This document shows, piece after piece, positions 54,796 to 63,164 of a stretch of 64,000 bases of DNA; positions within the stretch are counted from its first letter, which is position 1, and every line of letters starts with the position of its first letter. The notes under the pieces were generated by a model, which was not told the DNA's origin, did no database searches, and was given only the letters and a program-made list of their open reading frames with translations. Made by a program: the position numbers and the translations under genes. The DNA is from Cordylochernes scorpioides. Its lineage: Eukaryota > Arthropoda > Arachnida > Pseudoscorpiones > Chernetidae. Location of the stretch: assembly GCA_030710605.1 (NCBI GenBank), contig CP092886.1, positions 48,213,794-48,277,793 on the forward strand, in the 5' to 3' direction.

Positions 54796-55414
54796 AAGAG
54801 CGTCGTTGTTCGAAATCTCGCTTTTTAACAATAAATCAGATACTTATCGCGCTACTTGTTTTTATCTCTCTCTAAATAACTATTAATAATTCTACTTAAT
54901 ATAATGAACCTAAAATGTTTGTTACTTGTGAAAATATTTGGATTAACCCCAATGTCTATTAGTTGTCTATTACACCGTTTGGTTTGGTAATGGATCATTT
55001 TATATTTTAATTTTGTAGTAAGAAATCTGAATCTGGGTTAATTAATTCTAACTTATCAGAATTTCTGTGTATTATTTCTGTTTGTGTTTACCTTGAAGCA
55101 GTTGGTTTTATTAGTTTCATGTTACTTTTAAAAAGTTTTATAAAGATTTTAAATGGTCTCCTATATATCTTGGTTATAATTTACCTGTATTTGAATAAAA
55201 AATATTTTTACTAAAACTTGATCACCTTCTTCGAAAATGGGTTCCGAGTGTCTAATATCATAAGGGTGTTTACTATGTTCATGTGACTTTATGGTGTTCT
55301 CAAAAGTTAATAAACTCTTTCTATATTTCTACAGTGTGTGAAACTGTTCCATGCGCTGTGATAGTATGCCATAAATTAGGAATTTAAGTGTAAAACCTGT
55401 AATTGTATGTAGTG
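54796..55414. other. Spacer between inverted SINEs
   Basis: AT-rich; no feature recognised. Confidence 0.4.
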
Positions 55415-55715
55415 TTTTTTTTTTGCTTATCCCTAGTACACGTGGTACAGGCCATGATAATCATGTTGGGTTAAAGTAGGCGACTGCTTTACTGTAAGTG
55501 CACCACATGTCTACACATGTTAGAAGCAGTTCGACTTTGCACTTACAAATTTGCCAGAGCCCCGTTTGGTTAATTGCACTCGCTGGTAGGGTTGGACCTT
55601 TGCAAGAATCGGGGGCCATTGGAGCAATTTTTTTTTATCAGAAAAAGTGCCTAATGCGGTAATCGAACCCGGGTCGTAGCGGTCGAAAACCAACGGTTTA
55701 GACCATCCTTCCACC
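55415..55715 (-). repeat. tRNA-derived SINE, full-length minus copy
   Basis: Reverse-oriented copy of 54459-54795: starts with TTATCCCTAGTACACGTGG and ends with the tRNA-like head (GGAATCGAACCCGGG region at about 55660) and CTTCCACCGACCCCC. The pair forms a 300-bp inverted repeat with a 620-bp spacer. Confidence 0.7.
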
Positions 55716-56764
55716 GACCCCCATGTATGTAATGTTTGGTTATAGCTATTGCAATTTCAGGAAGGTACTTTGTTCAAGCAATGCTTGAATTATTATTGTA
55801 TTCATATCTTAACCTATTTATAATTGTTGAATTTATCTTTCAATTTTGGATTTTTTTCTTTAGCAAGTGTTTGACATTGTTATTTTCTAAAGAAATGCTT
55901 GAATTTACTTCCCTGATAATATCTACGTTTCGGGCTGAAATTAATGTTTCTGGATTATGAATATTTGTAAACAAGATACTTGTATAGAGGAATCAGTCAA
56001 TTAAAATTTAGGTGCAAATATATTAAAAATCTTCTATGATGATCAATTGTCATATGAAAATTGTTGTTTGCTGTCTCATAATTATGTAAATTAGCATTAT
56101 GTAAAAGGATTTAATGTGGCCAAGATGTCTAGCAACAGGCATTTGTATGTGTGTGTGTGTGTTTTTTTTTTTTGCAACGAACATAAATAATTCTGTTATC
56201 AATATTCTTCAATCGTGTTACATTTCCAATTCACCACTGTTTTTTTCTAGTCTCATATTCTTCATAAAAGTAAACAAATAAATTAATACTCTTTTGAATA
56301 TGGAATTTTTACTTTGTCTTTCTTCTATAAGTAGATATCTTCTCAAACCCGTGATTTTAGGGTTTGTTGTCTAAGATTTTTCAAAGCAATTGTGCGTTCA
56401 ACATGTTTATAAATTGAAGTTCGGTTAGATTTAGGAATTTGAGTACCATAATTCGAATATTTGGTGCATAGAATCTAGCCAAGGTCACTTAACTCACAAT
56501 TGCGATGTCACCTGATAGAATATCGACGAAGGGGTGGCATTGAAAAATCTCCAAATTGGAGAAATACTATTTAATTTATGAGTTTAAAACACATTCAAAG
56601 CAGTAAGGGCAGTAGAAATTGTTTATTTTTAAAAAGAATCATACGCGTCTAAAATAGTTTTCAATATTTTAGTGGAAATAGCAATATATATATATTGCAA
56701 AATTAATTTTAAAAAAGCAGTTTAAGCTTATCAGTAAGGTGTTTTTTTTTTTTGTTTATTCATA
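55716..56764. other. AT-rich interval; family C tail at 56.6 kb
   Basis: No gene. AGCAGTAAGGGCAGTAGAAAT..AGAATCATACGCGTC at 56600-56655 is the end of a family C repeat. Confidence 0.4.
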
Positions 56765-56985
56765 TTTGACTAGCGAGCTGATCTCCTACGCCTTCTTTTT
56801 GAACGAATGTGGCCATGTTTGTATATAAAGGGGGGTCCATAGGTATGCGTGGTCGGTCCCACAAATTAGTTGTGTGGATGGGTTTAAAGTGTTCTCTGCG
56901 CGCTTGGTCCGTGTCTGGTGATCTCGCATACTTGTGTAACCTCGGCCCGCTCCCTATCAACGCTGCAATAAAAGATAAGTACTTT
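56765..56985 (+). mobile_element. Solo-LTR-like element, family E (plus)
   Basis: GAACGAATGTGGCCATG, TATA box TATATAAA (56822-56829), AGTGTTCTCTGCGCGC, CCGTGTCTGGTGATCTCGC and AATAAA (56967-56972). Matches 29010-29215 in order and spacing. Stands alone. Confidence 0.5.
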
Positions 56986-57017
56986 ATTTTATATATATAA
57001 ATATATATATATATATA

Positions 57018-57293
57018 TGTGAAAAAATAGTACAAATGTAGTATTGTACTGGGATAAGGTGCATAAATTAAGAAAAAGGCATCTCCTTATCGTGCAACTG
57101 AAAGTTGCTAATGGCTTGCGCCATCTATCGGAATAAATATCAACTATTCTCGTTGATTTTTTAATTATTCCAGAATTGGCCAAATACCCATTCTTGATTA
57201 ATCAAGAAAAGCTAACCACGGACGCGTTTCGGGCTGTTGGCCCTCATCAGCGTGGTGCAAGCTGTACCTCAACGACCAAAAAAAAAAGTGTCA
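57018..57293 (-). mobile_element. Family A retrozyme, unit 1 left part
   Basis: Minus-strand hammerhead repeat of a second family: AGTACAATACTACATTTGTAC, GGAGATGCCTTTTTC, GATAGATGGCGCAAGCC, AATAGTTGATATTTATTCC, TTGATTAATCAAG and ribozyme j. The rest of this unit resumes at 58541 after a 1220-bp LINE insertion. Subtracting the insertion and one target copy, the repeat distance between the two GTGAAAAAATAG starts (57019, 58608) is about 341 bp, close to the 351 bp of family B. Confidence 0.75.
57215..57256 (-). ncRNA. Hammerhead ribozyme j (canonical, GUC)
   Basis: Minus strand: stem I ACCACG/CGTGGT perfect, CTGATGA, stem II GGGC-CAACA-GCCC perfect, GAAA, stem III ACG/CGT without loop, and the canonical GTC triplet. 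Predicted cleavage lies between 57221 and 57220. This is the best-conserved hammerhead core in the window. Confidence 0.85.
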
Positions 57294-58441
57294 AAAAGTG
57301 AGAGGCCCTGGGCACAGCAGTTGGCGCACTTGGAAGTGCGCCGGTCGGCAGCGGAGGGGCAGGAACGGCCATCATGGCCGCCTTCACCGCAGTGGAAGCA
57401 CTTGGGATCTCTGGTGCATTGGGCAGAGTTGTGGCCGAAGCCACAACAGCGGAAGCAGATTCGTGCGCGGATGGACTCCTCGAAGTTGAGGATCACTCCA
57501 TCCACCACGATCCTTCCGCGAATGCCCAGAGCTCTGAAGGTGTTGAGGTCCACCTCGATGAAGGCGGTGCAGGTCCCGTTTCTGGTTGCAGAACGGTGCG
57601 CCACGCTCACCACCTTGTCCCCAGGTAGTTGGCTGACAGCAGGAGTTCCCAGCAGCGTCTCTTCAATGGTGGAGTTGGATGTTTCCTCATCCACTTTGAA
57701 GAGGCAGATGCGAGGAAGGATCACCTTCTGTTGGCGGACCTTCATTCCCGTTAGCTTGCTGGCCAGGGAGGTTGTAACCTCAGGGATGATGTCGGGATTG
57801 CTGGAGTGGAGGACCAGCTTCCCCTTGGTGCGGAGAGAGGCCCAAACACCTTGGGGTAGAGTGTGGGCAGCGCGGACAGCCTTGTAAATCTCCCTTGGGT
57901 CAGCCTGTGGGTCATCAGAGACGACCACTGTGTGGGCCGCCGATTTTTCCCCATGGAGGACCACTTGGGCGGCCGCAGGCTTGGGTACGCGGGAGGGCAC
58001 AGGTTTTGCGGGACCTTTAAAGTTGGTCCTCTTTGCGGGCGGGTAGGGAGCCTCAGGGTGCTTCCTCTTGGTTGGAGCGGGAGTGGCGGGCTTGGTGGGG
58101 TCAGTCTGGGAGCTGGTTTCCTTTAAGCAGGGAGCAGGGCTGGTTTGGGTGCTGTGTCAGGCAGTCAGGGGCTTGTTGGCATCTTCGTCCAGCTCCTTAA
58201 AGGACGCGAGGATGCCAGAGAGGCTCTCCACCTCAGCAAGGAGGGCATTGATCTGCCCGGACCGCAACCTGATGAAGCCGGTCATGGCAGCGTACAGTTG
58301 CATCAGGGTTCCAGGACCAGAGGACGTCATGGAATCCCTGAAGGGATTCAGCGCCTCATCGTTCTCCTGTTGCAGTTGAGCGAGGGTCACAAGGGGCTTC
58401 GCGGCATTCTCGGCCTCCTTCTTCTTCCTAGAGGGAGCCAT
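57294..58441 (-). pseudogene. LINE ORF1 with CCHC knuckles, 3'-truncated
   Basis: Start ATG at 58441 (MAPSRKKKEAENAAKPLV), then coiled-coil-like helices (LAQLQQENDEAL, INALLAEVESLSGILASFKEL) and an in-frame stop at 58157. The reading resumes in the frame from about 58100 (PAPTKRKHPEA) and stays open: HTLPQGVWASLRTKGKLVLHS, DEETSNSTIEETLLGTPAVS, then CFRCCGFGHNSAQC, CFHCGEGGHDGRSC and CANCCAQGL, where the insert ends. Highly similar to the 15.3-16.9-kb ORF1 without its inverted duplication. An RNA-binding role is inferred from family. Confidence 0.7.
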
Positions 58442-58513
58442 GGCAGGAGAGCAAAGATGTGCACAGGTAGAGGGCTAGCTGCGAACTCGATAAAAACGAA
58501 AACGAAAACAACG
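57294..58513 (-). mobile_element. LINE 5' segment inserted in retrozyme, with target-site duplication
   Basis: A 1220-bp insert carrying a 5' leader and ORF1, cut off in the last zinc knuckle. The sequence ACCTCAACGACC-A(9-10)-GTGTCA flanks it on both sides (57266-57293 and 58514-58540), a 27-28-bp duplication typical of TPRT. There is no poly(A) tail or ORF2 at its 3' side (57294). Confidence 0.75.
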
Positions 58514-58540
58514 ACCTCAACGACCAAAAAAAAAGTGTCA

Positions 58541-58763
58541 TTAAGGCATCCTGAAAAATCATGTAACGGGTAGTTAAGGCCAGAATTGCGTGAGAACGCT
58601 ACACAATGTGAAAAAATAGTACAAATGTAGTATTGTACTGGGATAAGGTGCATAAATTAAGAAAAAGGCATCTCCTTATCGTGCAACTGAAAGTTGCTAA
58701 TGGCTTGCGCCATCTATCGGAATAAATATAAACTATTCTCGTTGATTTTTTTAATTATTCCAG
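58541..58763 (-). mobile_element. Family A retrozyme: rest of unit 1 and partial unit 2
   Basis: Continues after the insertion (GGCATCCTGAAAAATC, AAGGCCAGAATTGCGTG) to the unit boundary at about 58605, then repeats the start of the next tandem unit up to TTAATTATTCCAG, where it is cut. Confidence 0.75.
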
Positions 58764-58920
58764 TGGTCCGTGGTTAGCTTTTCTTGATTAATCAAGAATG
58801 GGTATTTGGCCAATTCTGGAATAATTAAAAAATCAACGAGAATAGTTGATATTTATTCCGATAGATGGCGCAAGCCATTAGCAACTTTCAGTTGCACGAT
58901 AAGGAGATGCCTTTTTCTTA
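58764..58920 (+). mobile_element. Family A retrozyme, inverted fragment starting at the cleavage site
   Basis: Plus-strand sequence beginning GTCCGTGGTTAGC, the predicted hammerhead cut point, and running through TTGATTAATCAAG and GATAGATGGCGCAAGCC to GGAGATGCCTTTTTCTTA. Together with 58607-58763 it makes a foldback. Confidence 0.7.
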
Positions 58921-58931
58921 ATATATATATA

Positions 58932-59850
58932 TCTTCTTATATATAAAAGTCAATGTCTGTTGTCTGTTTCGCGATAAACTCAAAAACTACTGATCCAATT
59001 GGTACCAAATTTTGCATGCCGCTTTTTATAAACCTGAGGAATATTTTCAGCTACATTTTTATTAGTATTTTTGACTATTTATTTTTTTTTTTATTTGGAG
59101 AACTTTTTTTTTTACGCGGAGTAAATACGAGGCGAAGTAACAACACTAGGCCAATTAAACGACCAATGAGCGTTCTGCATTTTTTTAAGTTGCTTGCCTA
59201 TTTTTTTAAATATATTTTTATATGAGTGTTACTTTTTTTTTTACAAAAGTATTAAGTATTGAGAGAGAAATTACTAAGTTATGGTAAATGCACACAATGC
59301 AATTTTTAAAAACTTTACAAAATTAGCGTTACTGTATGTAAATGGCCTTTGTTATTTTTATCTTTTTTTTTTAATCGTTTAAAATGCAGTCGCAGTCATT
59401 AGCAAATACATATGTTTTCCTAATTTCCATGTGCTCTTTTATTTTTTACAGAAAAATATTTACATGCCAGTATTTTGGATTATTTTTTTTTATAAACCTA
59501 TTTTTTCTTATTCCTACTGAGAAGATGGACATGGCAGTCACTCACTCAGGCAATTTCAAGGGTTAATGCGCTGGGGCGGGTACCTCGGGAGCTGGGTGGA
59601 AAAGCTGTCATATATTTAAACTATATTGATTTTGAAACAACTAAATGGATTGAAAAAAATAATTAAATCAAATACCTAAACACTAATAAAATGCAATTCT
59701 TGCCATCACATACACTTTTTGCCTGTGGCTAATGTGTCACTTCTGTATTGCTATGTTATGGCACTTCTACTATTTATTATTAATGTACTTTCAGTATGAA
59801 GGAAATTGCACTCGGGGGAATTCTCGGGCGAAGCCGGGTCATTCGTCTAG
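58932..59850 (+). mobile_element. Non-autonomous Helitron, full-length copy
   Basis: TC start (58932) in TCTTCTTATATATAAAAG; end CTCGGGCGAAGCCGGG (hairpin) TCATTCGT CTAG (59847-59850) followed by T, preceded on the left by A. Same family as 4734-5701, in opposite orientation, and free of gaps. No Rep/helicase. Small frames inside are AT-rich noise. Confidence 0.75.
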
Positions 59851-60083
59851 TATATAATAAATCGTGAGTTTTTATTTAATATACGTCATTTTGTTCTGTT
59901 GTACCCCTGAGTGTACACTTTTCTGTGTGTTAAGTTTCTTTTACTTTAGGCCCTATTAAAATGTACTTTGTGTGTTATATAACCCGTAATATTTTGTCAA
60001 TATTATTATTTTTAAGAGTTATATTATTTTTACTATTCATTCTTAATGTTAATTTTGACTTTAAATTGTATATATACATATTG
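59851..60083. other. AT-rich interval, no gene seen
   Basis: No recognised feature. Confidence 0.4.
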
Positions 60084-60300
60084 CCACGTGGGGGGGAAAT
60101 TAGGGAAGACCAACTTCGGAATTAGACAACAATTTTACTTCAGGCAAGGACAAACTATGAGGGGTAAACAAAAAATAAGCCACGAGGGAAATTTACAGAG
60201 TAGCAAAATATAAACATAAAAATAACCACTTTGTTAATAAAAATAATAAAATTAATAAATACTTTGTTACAATATAATATAGATGAGATTTGTGTAGTAC
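60084..60300 (+). repeat. LTR-like start, family F
   Basis: TGCCACGTGGGGGGGAAATTAGG, then GAAGACCAACTTCGG; related to 49224. The end is not defined and could reach about 60790. Confidence 0.35.
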
Positions 60301-61509
60301 TTCGGTGGAGCAAAACTCTCTTAAATCTCCTAATTTTGCTACTTCGAATACAATAAATAAGTTAAAAACATTTGTATATATATTATAATATATTAAAAAC
60401 TTAAAATATCAACACTTCAAATTTAAATATACACAAATAAGTAATATAATAAGTAATATACGCAAATAAGTATATATTATAGATTATTAATTATAATATA
60501 TAAAAAGTACACGTCTTCTATCATAAATGTTTTCGCTGGTTAGTTGTCCCCAGGGGCCAGTTATTCTCCAATCCACACCAACTCATCCATCAAATATAAA
60601 TCCGTCCACCCGGTAGTCAATTGATTTGACCCCGCCTACCGATCCATCGGAGATTCACCTCAGCACCAGAGGCAAAGTAAACTGTTGGTTCTCTCAGATT
60701 GATAAGATACAAAAGGTTTTCCTTGTCGTGAGGTCGTTCATTTCCCATATACCTCACGTGTGACATTTGTTGAGACTGTGACAATACCTTCCGCAAATTC
60801 CTTCCTACATTTTTAAAATAGCTTTTGAGATTATCTTCGAGATTTATATTTACTATTTGAAATTACGTAATCGGGGTTTTAAATTCATATTTTAAAAAAT
60901 GAATTTGTTAGAAATGTAAATATTTTAACCGACATTTTCTTCTTTCATTTCCTATTCATTTTCAACTGACAATATTTATGATTTATAAAGGAGACTTATT
61001 ATTTTTTTCTATTTATTAATATATTAGTAATTATATATAAAAAGTGTGGATATATTGATATTTTCAGAAGAGCGTTCATTGGCCTATATATACAGCGTAA
61101 GGTTCGAAAATTAAATAAAACTTTGTTCTTTATATACCGATATCCAAAATTAAATGCATACACAATTTTTTTAAATTAACTCTATATTTATTGAAGTTTA
61201 AAAGACAAAAACGCACTTTTCTATAGTAAGCAAATAAGCAATATTATCTGATAAAAATTAACCTGTCACAATATGAAATTTTAATCATTCTTGGTAACTA
61301 CCCGTTCTTGAAGCCCTCCATAACAGTTATCCACTTACGACCTAGCACATTTTGAAAGAAATCAAACACAATAACTCGCAAACTTGTTTATCCGGTGCCA
61401 TAAAATGAAGTGCTATAAGGAGAATGGAAACAGGCCAATCCAAAACTAAAGTCGTTATTGGTTAAATAGTGAGAGAAATGCGCATGATAGCTCTGTAAAC
61501 AGTTCAGTG
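60301..61509. other. No gene recognised
   Basis: AT-rich with a GC-richer patch at 60540-60760 (CCAGGGGCCAGTTATTC, ACCTCAGCACCAGAGGC), possibly LTR sequence. Confidence 0.3.
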
Positions 61510-61890
61510 AAGCCGAGACCATTGTCAGAAATCCAAAGCAGGGTCGAAAAAATCCCTCACAACCCTAGAAGACTACTATAGAGGGGGGGTGACAGTTACT
61601 CCGCTCTCCAATGAGCTCGCATGTGCCTTTAGAAGGATATTTTCAAGACAAATTTTCATTAAAGGCTCAGAAGAATGATATTTAAGAAATACGGCTCTAA
61701 TTGTGTGTTCGTTTTTCTTACACCTTCTCACACGAGATCCCGCTTGAATGGGTGCCGTGAACACCAGTTATGGACCAAGGATCAGTGAGCCCATGTTCTC
61801 TTCAATAACGAGTCAAGATTATGTCTAGACACTGATCATCGACAAGTTTTTCAGGTGCTTCAACAAGTAATATACCCTGCGAGCATGCTC
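61510..61890 (+). pseudogene. Tc1-like transposase remnant
   Basis: Conceptual reading near 61715-61880: LTPSHTRSRLNGCREHQLW, TKDQ, stop, AHVLFNNESRLCLDTDHRQV. This matches the Tc1 block with L-T-x-x-H..R-L..H..W-T and VLFSDESRF, where the catalytic Asp is replaced by Asn here. Upstream pieces are too decayed to order. No terminal repeats were found. Confidence 0.5.
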
Positions 61891-62229
61891 TGTCACGGCG
61901 AATATTTCTCTGGTACTTTACTAGGAGTGTTTGTAATATGAAGCTATTATAATTTGTTTAAATTTACAACGAAATAAACTTCATTCAACTTTTAGTTATG
62001 AAAATTTTGATTCTTGTGATAATTATGCAAATTATAGTTTGGCAATTGATTTAAGCTATGCTAAAAATTTTAAATTCAAGATTCATATTCAATATAAGCC
62101 AAATCTCAGATGTATAATTTGTATTTTATTATCGATAAGTATAATAGAGCGAAATACGGGAACTACGCCCACTAAACAAACAACGCTCGAGTCTTGTATG
62201 GAAGGTGATATTCGATAATTGATTGGTGC
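61891..62229. other. AT-rich interval, no gene seen
   Basis: No recognised feature. Confidence 0.4.
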
Positions 62230-62880
62230 GCTCTCGAAGAAAATGGATGACGGGGGGAGAAATTAGAAACAAGGTTACTTTCTTTAGAGCACGGAGTGGA
62301 GAAATTAGATCGATGATTTAAACAAGGGAATGCAATGAAAAACACGGTAAAATCTGTCTCAAATAATTTTGAAAGGATCCGAGAAATTGAGAAAAGAATA
62401 GAACTCATGCGGAGAGATGAAATGAGTGAAATTTTTTCACCAAGTCGAAAAGAAAAAAAAATGAGACAAGAGATAGATCTCTGGCAAAAATAAAACAAAT
62501 AATTACGGATAATATGGAAATCTCCGAAAAGATTGACATCCTTAAATGTCATCGATTGTCTAAATAGCCTAGCGCACCATACTGGTTGAAATATCTAATT
62601 ATGAAGACAGAATAATATTAATATTAAGGAATCAATAATTTGCCTATATAAGTATTACACCTTTAAAGTTAAAGAATAGCGTCGATTATTGATTAATAAG
62701 AGAAAATTCATTTTGGCTAAAGGAATCTCGTAAAAATCGGAAGTATTGTCTACCCAGTGATAAAGGATAAGACGGATTATGAGTTCAGACTGAACTGAGT
62801 TATAGAAAACAAAAATGAACTGGAAGTATCACATGATCTATTTTTTTTTTTACAGTCAAGAAAATATCACCAACAACTAC
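62230..62880 (+). pseudogene. Possible LINE ORF1 remnant (coiled coil)
   Basis: Plus-strand pieces across several frames suggest a coiled coil (VSNNFERIREIEKRIELMRRDEM), then ISEKIDILKCHRLSK and VEISNYEDRIILILRN, in the order of ORF1 proteins with a coiled coil followed by an RNA-binding domain. Too degraded for a firm call; the minus-strand frame 62172-62552 over it is a shadow. Confidence 0.3.
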
Positions 62881-62917
62881 ATTTAACTAGTAGGAATGGA
62901 AAACTCAAAACTGCTCG

Positions 62918-63017
62918 NNNNNNNNNNNNNNNNNNNNNNNNNNNNNNNNNNNNNNNNNNNNNNNNNNNNNNNNNNNNNNNNNNNNNNNNNNNNNNNNNNN
63001 NNNNNNNNNNNNNNNNN
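62918..63017. other. Assembly gap (100 N)
   Basis: Exactly 100 N. Confidence 0.98.
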
Positions 63018-63160
63018 AGAATATTTGTCCGCCATTGTAAATAACTAAAGTTCGACTTACATCCCTGGTATATAGTTAGAGATACATTTTAAACGCTCCA
63101 GGAACTTGGGTTTCTGGGTTTTTAAAAATTATATATGTATATATTAATAAAAAGGCTTAT
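63018..63160. other. Unassigned flank
   Basis: No recognised feature. Confidence 0.4.
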
Positions 63161-63164
63161 TTTT

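Noticed and set aside
57237-57887. Plus-strand 216-codon ORF
   Set aside because: Antisense shadow of the GC-rich ORF1 with its zinc knuckles on the minus strand.
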